DNA from: CANGYM01 sp044372405 | Lineage (GTDB): Bacteria > Pseudomonadota > Alphaproteobacteria > JAJTHO01 > CANGYM01 | Length of the DNA stretch: 59,014 bases | Reading direction: 5' to 3' | Assembly (NCBI GenBank): GCA_044372405.1 | Contig: JBILRW010000007.1 | Coordinates: forward strand, 1 to 59,014 | Shown here: in pieces, positions 1-7,718 of the stretch | Layout of the letters: each line of letters opens with the position of its first letter | Position numbering within the stretch: the stretch's first letter is position 1 | Made by a program: the position numbers and the translations under genes | The notes under the pieces: model-generated | Told to the model about the DNA's origin: nothing | Database searches by the model: none | What the model saw: the letters and a program-made list of their open reading frames with translations, nothing else

Positions 1-180
1 GAACGCAGTGAGCGCAGATCCGGTATCCAGCGCCACTGTCAAAAGGCACAGCCTTTTGCCGATATAGTTTTTAAAAACAAAGAACAAAACGCTTCGCGTT
101 TTGGCATATGGGGGGATCCCGTCGGGGCGCTCGCTGTCGCTTGCTGGTCCGGGATGACGACGAGACTCGTATATTTTTGA
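1..180. repeat. Palindromic intergenic repeat cluster
   Basis: Non-coding stretch built of short inverted repeats. AAAAGGC-ACA-GCCTTTT and CAAAACGC-TTC-GCGTTTTG are perfect hairpins. A block reading gatccggtatccag near the left edge is loosely mirrored by ggtccgggatgacg near 150. This resembles the dispersed palindromic elements that punctuate intergenic DNA in many alphaproteobacteria. The left boundary lies outside the window. No open frame here looks like a protein. Confidence 0.45.
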
Positions 181-497
181 AAGTGAATTGGTATGAGTTC
201 CCTGTGAGATTTTGTGCCTTTGGGCAGGGTCACAGTGTGGGGCTTTTTATCCAAGGACGTTTCTTTGTGTTTCAGGCGGGACATGGGGACGTTCCACTAT
301 GTCGTTGACTTTGGTTTGTGTCTTGAGAATGCCCCTCTTCGCCAAACACAGCAAGGTTTTTCATGGCACACTGACGGCACACTTGGCGGCAAAAAATAGC
401 CATTTTTGACAAGAGGCAGCAGCAAAGTTTTAAAAATAAAATCTTTAAAATCATATTTCTATTTGTTGGCGGCTTTTGTGATGTATTGATTCCTTGA
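1..497. other. Probable right end of an integrated element
   Basis: The first 497 bases hold no gene I can support. They end exactly where a 3' fragment of tRNA-Trp begins, which is the usual boundary of an element inserted by a tyrosine recombinase into a tRNA gene. If so, the element body and an intact tRNA-Trp lie to the left of the window. Two exact copies of GGCACACT (365-372 and 376-383), 11 bp apart, could be arm-type integrase sites. No integrase is visible here. The assignment is an inference from the tRNA fragment. Confidence 0.4.
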
Positions 498-544
498 GTC
501 TCCAAAACCGAAGGCTGTGGGTTCGATTCCCTCCGCCCCTGCCA
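498..544 (+). pseudogene. tRNA-Trp 3' fragment (attachment-site scar)
   Basis: The sequence matches the 3' half of bacterial tRNA-Trp: anticodon loop CTCCAAA with anticodon CCA at 502-504, a T-arm with TTCGATT, the acceptor strand CGCCCCT, and an encoded CCA at 542-544. No D-arm or 5' acceptor strand precedes it. The 5' side of the anticodon stem cannot pair with ACCGA, and the T-stem carries one T-T mismatch. It is therefore not a functional tRNA. Similarity starts at the anticodon loop, the classic crossover region for tRNA-targeting integrases. The fragment ends 21 bases before the convergent flhA stop codon. Confidence 0.75.
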
Positions 545-565
545 CGGAAAAGAGTGCCCTTTGGG

Positions 566-2728
566 TCAAATTTGCGCCAGGGTTTTGATTTTGACTTTGG
601 GATGGATTTCGAACTGAGAGAGAACCGGCGTAGAAGGACTGAGACGCTCCAGCACCATCCGCACATAGGGCCGGATACCGGCAGAGGTCATGAGAACCGC
701 ATAGTTGCCTCTGCGCATTTGCTCTTCAAAGGTTTCATTCACCACTTTGACAAATTTCTGCATTTGGCTGGGGGCCATGCCCAGGGTGCGTATATCGCCC
801 TGGCCGACTAGGCTTTCTTCAAAAGCCTGCTCCCACTGGGGTCCCACAGCGACGATGGATAAAATGCCATCATCCTGAATATGGGCTTGGCAAAGGGTAC
901 GGGACAGGGCCTGCCGGACATGCTCCACCAGCAAAACGATGTTGCGGGTTTGACCGGCAGCTTCGGCCAGGGCCTCCAAAATCGTCGGCAGATCCCGAAT
1001 GCTGACGCGTTCCTTCAGCAGGGCCTGTAAAATCCGCTGTAAAATGGTGACAGAGAGTTTGTCGGGAATAATATCTTCAATGAGTTTTTTATGATCTTCG
1101 CGAATTTGATCCAGCAGTTTTTCCGTTTCAGCGTAAGAGAGAAGCTCGGGCATATGGTCTTTGACAATTTCCGTTAAATGGGTCATCAGCACTGCAGAGG
1201 GCTCCACGACCGTGTATCCCTTCAGGGTTGCCGTATCCCTCTCGGATTGGGCCACCCAGATGGCGGGTAAGCCAAAAGCGGGATCTGCTGTCTCTTCCCC
1301 TGTTAACGTAATGGCTTCTCCATTGGGGCTCAGCGCCATAACACAATTGGGGCGCAGGGTACCCCGGCCAACCTCGATATCTTTCACATAAATGACATAG
1401 GTTTCGCTGGCCAACTGCAAATTATCCTGAATCCGGATGCTTGGCGCAATAAAACCCATTTCAGAAATCAGAGTTTTCCTGAGTGTGCGGATTTGTTCCG
1501 GCAATTTCACCACGGATTGTCCGGCAAAAGTCCCCTTCACCAGGGGGATCAATCCATAGCCCAATTCCAAACGCACCGCATCAATGTGCAGGGCACTGGC
1601 GATCATTTGCTCTTCTGTGGGGGGGGCGGCCTCTCCCTCATCAGCGGTGGCGCCCACCGGTAATGACACAGGGCGACCATCGGGGCCCAGAGCTCTGGGG
1701 GCTTTTTTTCCTTTGCCGTCGACTTTAGCCAGGGCATCGCGGCGGCCTTTGTAAATGGTAAAACTGACGGCTGCCAGCGCAATGGCGATGGCCAAAAAGG
1801 GAATTTTGGGCACACCGGGCATAGCCGCAAAACACAAAATCATGACGGCACTCAGGCCCAGGGCTTTGGGATAGCCCCCCAATTGTTGCAAAACGGCTTT
1901 ATCGACAGAGCCCTCAACCCCGGCCTTGGTGACCAAAATACCGGCCGCAATGGAGATAAGAAGGGCAGGAATTTGTGTCACCAAACCATCCCCCACAGTT
2001 AGAAAGACATAGGTTTTTCCGGCTTCGGCCATGGTCAGCCCATGCTCCGTGGTGCCCAAAATAATCCCAAAAACGATGTTAATAAAGGTGATGATCAATC
2101 CCGCAATGGCATCACCGCGTACAAATTTGGCCGCACCATCCATGGATCCGTAAAAGGTACTTTCGTCTTCCAGTTCTTTTCGGCGTTTTTTGGCCGTTTC
2201 TTCATCAATCATGCCGGCGGATAAATCCGCATCAATGGCCATTTGCTTTCCGGGCATGGCATCCAAACTAAACCGGGCAGCAACCTCGGCAATACGGCCT
2301 GAACCTTTGGTCACCACAATAAAATTCACAATCAGTAAGATCGCAAACACCACAATCCCGATTAAGGTATTGCCCTGCATCAAAAAACCACCAAAAGCCT
2401 GGATCAAATGACCGGCGGCGTGGGTTCCCTGATACCCATCGCTTAAAATAATACGCGTTGTGGCCACATTCAGCGACAACCGAATAAAGGTGGCAAACAA
2501 CAGGAGCATGGGGAAACTGCTGAGCTCCAGGGGCTTTTTAATGAACATCGTCGTCATTAAAATCAAAATGGCCAATGAAAAGGATAGCGTTAGCCCCAGA
2601 TCCAGCATCCATATGGGCAGCGGCAAAATCAACACCAACATCAACGCAATCAAGCAGACCGCCATCATCAGGTCGGTATGCTGCATCAGCGTTTTAACGT
2701 TCCAGGGAGAAGCCGTGGTGGTAGACAT
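566..2728 (-). CDS. flhA: Flagellar biosynthesis protein FlhA
   Basis: FlhA is the large inner-membrane gate subunit of the flagellar type III export apparatus; its cytosolic domain docks export substrates and chaperones. The 720-residue protein has the expected N-terminal set of about eight membrane helices. The FHIPEP signature lies at about residues 142-170 (KGSGRIAEVAARF, then DAMPGKQMAIDADL). A soluble C-terminal domain follows. Length is normal for the family (about 690-720). No good Shine-Dalgarno precedes the ATG. In Caulobacter flhA follows flbD; here gltA separates them, and flhA has its own CtrA-like promoter just upstream. The 3' end faces the tRNA-Trp scar. Confidence 0.97.
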   Translation of the reverse strand: MSTTTASPWNVKTLMQHTDLMMAVCLIALMLVLILPLPIWMLDLGLTLSFSLAILILMTTMFIKKPLELSSFPMLLLFATFIRLSLNVATTRIILSDGYQGTHAAGHLIQAFGGFLMQGNTLIGIVVFAILLIVNFIVVTKGSGRIAEVAARFSLDAMPGKQMAIDADLSAGMIDEETAKKRRKELEDESTFYGSMDGAAKFVRGDAIAGLIITFINIVFGIILGTTEHGLTMAEAGKTYVFLTVGDGLVTQIPALLISIAAGILVTKAGVEGSVDKAVLQQLGGYPKALGLSAVMILCFAAMPGVPKIPFLAIAIALAAVSFTIYKGRRDALAKVDGKGKKAPRALGPDGRPVSLPVGATADEGEAAPPTEEQMIASALHIDAVRLELGYGLIPLVKGTFAGQSVVKLPEQIRTLRKTLISEMGFIAPSIRIQDNLQLASETYVIYVKDIEVGRGTLRPNCVMALSPNGEAITLTGEETADPAFGLPAIWVAQSERDTATLKGYTVVEPSAVLMTHLTEIVKDHMPELLSYAETEKLLDQIREDHKKLIEDIIPDKLSVTILQRILQALLKERVSIRDLPTILEALAEAAGQTRNIVLLVEHVRQALSRTLCQAHIQDDGILSIVAVGPQWEQAFEESLVGQGDIRTLGMAPSQMQKFVKVVNETFEEQMRRGNYAVLMTSAGIRPYVRMVLERLSPSTPVLSQFEIHPKVKIKTLAQI

Positions 2729-2751
2729 AAGGGGATGCGCTTTTTTTAGGC

Positions 2752-2797
2752 GTTCTTTTTTCCCAGTGTGCCGGATAACAGGTTAAGAAAGGGTTAA
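2752..2797 (-). promoter_or_regulatory. Putative CtrA-dependent flhA promoter
   Basis: On the minus strand, 2797-2783 reads TTAA-CCCTTTC-TTAA followed by C, a perfect match to the CtrA consensus TTAA-N7-TTAAC. After a gap of about 12 bases comes CACACTGGGAAAAAAGAAC (2770-2752), which recurs unchanged upstream of fliX. The element lies in the short gltA-flhA gap, so flhA can be transcribed independently of gltA. The CtrA consensus is established for Caulobacter; its use here is inferred. Confidence 0.65.
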
Positions 2798-2818
2798 GGG
2801 GGGATACCCTCCCCGTTT

Positions 2819-4159
2819 CTATCGCCGATGCAGGGGCTTATAGGCCCGGGGCGTTTCGCCGATGTACCGTTGACGGGGGCGGCTGATGCGCTGGGCGGGG
2901 TCCTCGACCATTTCTTTCCATTGACCAATCCACCCAACGGTACGGGCTATGGCAAAGAGAACGGTAAACATGGAAACAGGAAAGCCCATGGCTTTCAGAA
3001 TGATACCGGAATAAAAGTCCACGTTGGGGTAGAGTTTTTTGTCGATGAAATACGGATCTTCCAGGGCGATTTTTTCTAGTTCCATGGCCAGTTTCAGCTG
3101 CTCATTCCCGCCAACACCCAGGGCGTCCAGGACTTCGTGACAGGTTTTGCGCATCACCGTGGCGCGGGGGTCAAAGTTTTTATAAACGCGGTGGCCAAAG
3201 CCCATCAGGCGGAAGGGATCATCTTTATCCTTGGCCCGTTTAATGAATTCGGGAATGTTTTTGACGCTGCCGATTTGATCCAGCATTTTCAGCACGGCCT
3301 CGTTGGCCCCGCCGTGGGCCGGACCCCATAATGAAGCAATCCCCGCCGCAATACAGGCAAACGGGTTGGCCCCCGTGGATCCCGCCAAACGGACGGTGGA
3401 GGTCGATGCATTTTGTTCATGATCGGCATGCAAAATGAAAATCCGGTCCATGGCACGGGCAATGACCGGATTAACGGTGTAGGCCTCACACGGCACAGAA
3501 AACGTCATATGCAGGAAATTTTCCGCATAGGACAAATCGTTTTTGGGATACACAAACGGCTGGCCAATGGAATATTTATAGGCCATGGCCGCCAATGTGG
3601 GCATTTTGGCAATCAAGCGGTGGGAGGCAATCACCCGTTGCTGGGGATCATGAATATCCAAACTGTCATGGTAAAATGCAGACAGGGCCCCCACAACACC
3701 GCACATGACGGCCATGGGGTGGGCATCCCGACGGAATCCCTTAAAAAAATTATGAATCTGTTCATGCACCATGGTGTGGTGGGTGATGGAGTGCAAAAAC
3801 TCTTTCTTTTGCGCCGGATTGGGCAAATCACCGTTGAGCAATAAAAAGGAAACATCCATAAAATCGCTGTGTTCCGCCAGATCTTCGATGGCGTAGCCCC
3901 GGTGGCTGAGGATCCCCTCGTCCCCATCAATAAACGTGATGGATGAATCGCAACTGGCGGTGGAGGTAAAGCCGGGATCAAAGGTAAAATAGCCAGTATC
4001 CCCGTACAAACGGCGAACATCAATAACATCCGGACCCTGGGTCCCTTTGAGTATGGGAAAATCAAACTGCTTGCCCGTTTGGTGATCAATCAAGGTCACA
4101 CGGGGATCAGGGGTGGCGTTAGTATTGGCGGGGGTGTCTTTTTTGGGGATGGCGGTCAT
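2819..4159 (-). CDS. gltA: Citrate synthase
   Basis: Condenses acetyl-CoA and oxaloacetate to citrate, the entry step of the TCA cycle. The 446-residue protein has family landmarks throughout: GDEGILSHRGY near the N-terminus, LHADHEQNASTSTVRLAGST, GPAHGGANEAVLKML, GFGHRVYKNFDPRA around the catalytic His, and a C-terminal IGQWKEM with IGETPRAYKPLHRR. I chose the ATG at 4159 because AGGGAAA precedes it at suitable spacing; an upstream TTG at 4201 would add 14 residues without a better site. It sits between flbD and flhA in an otherwise flagellar run, about 120 bp after flbD, so it may have its own promoter. Confidence 0.97.
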   Translation of the reverse strand: MTAIPKKDTPANTNATPDPRVTLIDHQTGKQFDFPILKGTQGPDVIDVRRLYGDTGYFTFDPGFTSTASCDSSITFIDGDEGILSHRGYAIEDLAEHSDFMDVSFLLLNGDLPNPAQKKEFLHSITHHTMVHEQIHNFFKGFRRDAHPMAVMCGVVGALSAFYHDSLDIHDPQQRVIASHRLIAKMPTLAAMAYKYSIGQPFVYPKNDLSYAENFLHMTFSVPCEAYTVNPVIARAMDRIFILHADHEQNASTSTVRLAGSTGANPFACIAAGIASLWGPAHGGANEAVLKMLDQIGSVKNIPEFIKRAKDKDDPFRLMGFGHRVYKNFDPRATVMRKTCHEVLDALGVGGNEQLKLAMELEKIALEDPYFIDKKLYPNVDFYSGIILKAMGFPVSMFTVLFAIARTVGWIGQWKEMVEDPAQRISRPRQRYIGETPRAYKPLHRR

Positions 4160-4196
4160 GGGTGTTTCCCTGAAATCATCTGGCGACGCTGCAATC

Positions 4197-4228
4197 TGCA
4201 ATCATGGATCAAACCATGCTGCATTGCA
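4197..4228. promoter_or_regulatory. Inverted repeat in the gltA leader
   Basis: The arms TGCAAT...ATGG and CCAT...ATTGCA form an interrupted palindrome about 40 bases upstream of the gltA start. It could be an operator or a leader hairpin. No known consensus is matched. Confidence 0.3.
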
Positions 4229-4278
4229 ACAGAATACCACAGGATTTCTTAATAAAAGGTTGTGGGGACCGTGATTTT

Positions 4279-5637
4279 CTACCCACGCGCGACCTTTTGT
4301 CCCTCATCTTCATACTGTTTCAATTTATTTCTAAGGGTCCGAATGGAAATCCCCAGGATATTGGCGGCATGGGTGCGATTGCCCAGGCAGTGATCCAGGG
4401 TGTTTAGGATCAAATCCCGCTCCACATCCGCCACGGTGCGACCGATGAGGGGGTTATCGTTGCTGCCTTGAGTCACGGCATCCAGGCTGGTTGCCATGGC
4501 CTCCAGGTCGGCGTCGCTTTCCTCCGCCAATTTTAACAGATCGCTGGTCATCATGATGGCGTTGTCTTCGATTTTGTTCCCTTCGGCCAGCAAGACCGCC
4601 CGGTGCATGGTGTTTTCCAATTCCCGGACATTCCCGCGCCAGCCGTAGGATTCCAGTTTGGCCAGGGCTTTCTCGGACAATGGCAAGGGCAATATACCGT
4701 TGGCCACCGCATATTTTTTGATAAAATAATCCGCCAGAACCGCAATATCCTGGGGACGTTTCCGCAAGGGGGGAATTTGTAGGTTAAAGACGTTTAGGCG
4801 GAAGTATAAATCTTCGCGGAAGGTCCCGTCTTTCACGGCCTCCATCATATCGCGGTTGGATGTGGCAATCAGACGAATGTCAATTTTAACCGGCTGAGAT
4901 CCCCCCAAACGGTCAATTTCGCGTTCTTGGATGGCACGAAGGAGCTTGGCCTGCAAACGCGGGTCCATTTCGGTGACCTCATCCAGTAACAAAGTCCCGC
5001 CGTTGGCTTCTTCAAATTTTCCCACCCGACGGGCCACGGCGCCGGTAAAGGCACCCTTTTCATGGCCAAACAATTCCGACTCCAGCAGGTTTTCGGGGAT
5101 GGCAGCGCAGTTCACGGAAATAAAGTTCTGATCGGATCGTTTGCTTTTGGTGTGAATGAATTGGGCAATGACTTCTTTCCCTGTTCCAGATTCCCCGGTA
5201 ATCAAGACACTGGCCTGGGACGGGGCGATTTGTTCGGCCAGCTTGACAATCCGGCCCATGGCGGGATCGCGGAACATCACTTTGTGGTTATCTTGGGAAA
5301 CGGCTTCTAATACCGCCGCAATCAAATCCACATCGGGGGGCAGCGGGATATATTCCTTGGCCCCGTCCTTAATGGCCCGAACGGCGGCCTGGGTATCGTT
5401 GCCGATACCGCACGCCACCACGGGCACAAAAATGCGTTCGGCGTGAATCTGTTCAATCAAGATACCGATGGGCAACAGGACATCCATCAGGACCATATCG
5501 GCCCCCTGGCCAGAACGCAGGGCGTGCAGCGCCTTTTCCACGGTATCAACGTGCGCAACTTTGGCCCCTTTGCGCACGGCAATGGCTGCCGCCTCGCTAA
5601 AGTGTCCGTCCAGATGTCCGACGATTAACAGTCTCAT
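4279..5637 (-). CDS. flbD: Sigma-54 flagellar transcription activator FlbD
   Basis: NtrC-type enhancer-binding protein of 452 residues. A receiver-like domain (1-115) keeps Asp52 in VLMDVLL but lacks the usual N-terminal acidic pair and the conserved Lys (YIPLP instead of a YxPKP-type turn). The AAA+ domain has Walker A GESGTGKE (148-155), the sigma-54 contact loop GAFTGA (195-200) and Walker B TLLLDEV. The C-terminus has a Fis-type helix-turn-helix with NRTHAANILGISIRTLRNKL. Caulobacter FlbD also has an atypical receiver and is controlled by FliX; fliX is present at 19.1 kb. AAGGAGA precedes the ATG. It lies 35 bp after fliN, and its likely target is the hook operon promoter at 36949-36964. 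Confidence 0.93.
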   Translation of the reverse strand: MRLLIVGHLDGHFSEAAAIAVRKGAKVAHVDTVEKALHALRSGQGADMVLMDVLLPIGILIEQIHAERIFVPVVACGIGNDTQAAVRAIKDGAKEYIPLPPDVDLIAAVLEAVSQDNHKVMFRDPAMGRIVKLAEQIAPSQASVLITGESGTGKEVIAQFIHTKSKRSDQNFISVNCAAIPENLLESELFGHEKGAFTGAVARRVGKFEEANGGTLLLDEVTEMDPRLQAKLLRAIQEREIDRLGGSQPVKIDIRLIATSNRDMMEAVKDGTFREDLYFRLNVFNLQIPPLRKRPQDIAVLADYFIKKYAVANGILPLPLSEKALAKLESYGWRGNVRELENTMHRAVLLAEGNKIEDNAIMMTSDLLKLAEESDADLEAMATSLDAVTQGSNDNPLIGRTVADVERDLILNTLDHCLGNRTHAANILGISIRTLRNKLKQYEDEGQKVARG

Positions 5638-5672
5638 GATGGGTCTCCTTTTTTCTTTTCTTTCTTTTTTTC

Positions 5673-6026
5673 TTAAGCTGCGCCGGATTTGATGATCTCG
5701 GTCATGGTAACCCCCAGGCGGTCATCGACGATGACGACCTCTCCCCTGGCCACCAGGCGGTTGTTGACGTAAATATCAATGGGCTCCCCGACTTTGCGGT
5801 CCAACTCCACCACGGCGCCACGACCCAGTTTTAACAGCTGATTGACTTCCATCCGGGCCTCCCCCAAAACGGCTTTGACGTTAATGGGTATGGTGTAAAC
5901 AGCTTCCAGATCATGGGTGCTGACCTTGTGTTTGGCCAAATTGGGCTCGTCCGCCACATCGTCCATGGTGTCATCTGGGGTGGATGTTTGGCTTTCCAGA
6001 TCGGGTAATTTCATTGTATCGCTCAT
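5673..6026 (-). CDS. fliN: Flagellar motor switch protein FliN
   Basis: Small C-ring component (117 residues) that with FliG and FliM sets rotation direction. After an acidic N-terminal tail, the SpoA/FliN domain runs from about residue 43 (YTIPINVKAVLGEARM) through LLKLGRGAVVELDRKVGEPIDIYVN and ARGEVVIVDDRLGVTMTEI, all typical. GGAGAC gives a strong ribosome-binding site. The gene starts 3 bases after fliH and belongs to the fliF operon. No fliM is seen in the window. Confidence 0.96.
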   Translation of the reverse strand: MSDTMKLPDLESQTSTPDDTMDDVADEPNLAKHKVSTHDLEAVYTIPINVKAVLGEARMEVNQLLKLGRGAVVELDRKVGEPIDIYVNNRLVARGEVVIVDDRLGVTMTEIIKSGAA

Positions 6027-6029
6027 GAC

Positions 6030-6689
6030 TTAGTCTCCTTTGGGGGATGGTTGGTGGGTTTGAAAAAATGTTGTGATGTGTTCGCGTAGTGTGTTTTGGG
6101 AAAAGGTCACAAACCCCTCCCCCCAAGACATCTGAACATCGCCGGGGCTTAAGGTAGCCTCTTCGGCAATTTGAACCTTACCGGTCATATCAGCCCGTTT
6201 GGCCAAAACTTCCTGGGCAATAGAGTTATCCTGGGGATGACAGGTGATCCGCAGCATCCCCTGTGAATCCCGATGCGCCGCGCAAAAGTCCATAATCATC
6301 TGACGCAGTTGCTTTTGGTACACCTGAGCCGGAATTTTGTGTAAAAAAATCTTGGCAATGGCCAGACTGATCTCTGCTGCCGTGTATTCCATGGCCTGGA
6401 TCAGATGATCATGCATCAGCAGGATGCCGGAAATTTGATCGGCTAATTTTTCCAGGACGGCGGAATATTTGGCCTCAAACTGGGCCTGTGCCTCTTGATA
6501 ACCGTGCTCGCGGCCCTCTTCAAAGGCCAGGGTTTTGGCCAGGTGTAAATCCTCATCACTGTGCATCAGGATGGGGCCGGTGTCTTCGGGAATCTCTTGG
6601 GTAACCAAAAATTCTTGGGGGGGAAGAGCAGACTCCTGCACCAAAAAAGAATCATCAAATCGCTGAGAAAAAAGGAATTTTTGTGTCAT
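6030..6689 (-). CDS. fliH: Flagellar assembly protein FliH (FlbE)
   Basis: Regulator and stator of the export ATPase FliI. The 219-residue protein has a family-like acidic, helical N-terminal half (EEGREHGYQEAQAQFEAKYSAVLEKLADQI), the FliH/YscL region AAEISLAIAKIFLHKIP, and the C-terminal element LSPGDVQMSWGEGFVTFSQN. Sequence conservation in FliH is low, so the call rests on this architecture plus its place between fliG (2-base gap) and fliN (3-base gap), where Caulobacter has flbE. FliI itself is not in the window. Confidence 0.88.
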   Translation of the reverse strand: MTQKFLFSQRFDDSFLVQESALPPQEFLVTQEIPEDTGPILMHSDEDLHLAKTLAFEEGREHGYQEAQAQFEAKYSAVLEKLADQISGILLMHDHLIQAMEYTAAEISLAIAKIFLHKIPAQVYQKQLRQMIMDFCAAHRDSQGMLRITCHPQDNSIAQEVLAKRADMTGKVQIAEEATLSPGDVQMSWGEGFVTFSQNTLREHITTFFQTHQPSPKGD

Positions 6690-6691
6690 GA

Positions 6692-7717
6692 CTAGTAAAC
6701 CAACTCGTCCCCGCCCTTGCTGTCGGAAATGTCGATTTCCCCTTTATCGGCCAGGTCTTTGGCCACGCGAACCACGTGCATCTGGGCGTCTTCCACATCA
6801 CGAACTTTGACAGGGCCCATGGCTTCGATGTCTTCGCGCAGAATTTTAGCCGCCCGCTCGGACATGTTGCCAAAGAACATTTCGCGAATGCCTTCGGAGG
6901 CCCCTTTCAGCGCCACGGCCAGTTTTTCTTTATCCGCATCGCGCAGAACTGACTGAATACCCGTGGGATCCAGACGATTGAGGTCATTAAAGGTAAACAT
7001 CATGGCCTTAATTTTTTCAGCGGAATCGCCGTCGCGCTCTTCCAGGGCGCTCATAAAGCGACCTTCGGTGCTGCGATCAAAGCCGTTAAAAATTTCGGCC
7101 ATCATTTCAAACGCATCGCGTTTGTTGGTGCGGGCGATGTTGCTCATAAATTCATTGCGCAGGGTCTTTTCGACATCGTTAAGGACCTCTTTTTTCACCG
7201 CCTCCATTTTCAGCATCCGGTGAATGACATCCATGGCCAGGGATTCAGGGAGCAAACTCAGCACTTTAGCCGCATGATCAGGACGGACTTTAGAGAGAAC
7301 AACAGAAACCGTCTGCGGATATTCGTTTTTCAGGAAGTTGGCCAGCACGTTTTCATTCACGTTCCCCAGCTTATCCCACATGGTTCGTCCGGCGGGACCG
7401 CGGATGTCCTCCATAATGGTGCTTACGCGTTCGCTATCCATAACCTGAGCCAAAAGCCGTTCCGTGGTGTCATAGCTGCCCACCAAAGATCCCGATTGGC
7501 TGAAATTTTCCACAAAATCCATCAGCAGTTTTTCGATGACAGCAGCCTCAACTTTACCAAGGGTGGCCATGGTTTGGGAAATTTCCCGAATTTCATCATC
7601 CTGCATCAGACGAAACAGTTTAATGCTATACGTTTCCCCCAGGGCCAGCATGAGCATGGCGGCCTTTTCCTGGCCGGTAAGGGTTTTGTATTGATCACGG
7701 TCGATGCGCACAGCCAT
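6692..7717 (-). CDS. fliG: Flagellar motor switch protein FliG
   Basis: Rotor protein linking the MS-ring to the C-ring and carrying the torque-generating face. The 341-residue length is normal. Three armadillo-like domains are recognisable: N-terminal LTGQEKAAMLMLALGE, the middle domain with NEYPQTVSVVLSKVRPDHAAKVLSLLPE, and the C-terminal motor domain (MMFTFNDLNRLDPTGIQSVLRDADKEKLAVALKGA, then MSERAAKILREDIEAMGPV) with its charged torque helix. It starts one base after the fliF stop codon. Confidence 0.97.
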   Translation of the reverse strand: MAVRIDRDQYKTLTGQEKAAMLMLALGETYSIKLFRLMQDDEIREISQTMATLGKVEAAVIEKLLMDFVENFSQSGSLVGSYDTTERLLAQVMDSERVSTIMEDIRGPAGRTMWDKLGNVNENVLANFLKNEYPQTVSVVLSKVRPDHAAKVLSLLPESLAMDVIHRMLKMEAVKKEVLNDVEKTLRNEFMSNIARTNKRDAFEMMAEIFNGFDRSTEGRFMSALEERDGDSAEKIKAMMFTFNDLNRLDPTGIQSVLRDADKEKLAVALKGASEGIREMFFGNMSERAAKILREDIEAMGPVKVRDVEDAQMHVVRVAKDLADKGEIDISDSKGGDELVY

Positions 7718-7718
7718 G

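Noticed and set aside
272..505. Open frame of 77 codons on the minus strand in the putative element end
   Set aside because: It crosses the tRNA-Trp fragment boundary, has no ribosome-binding site and no protein-like features.
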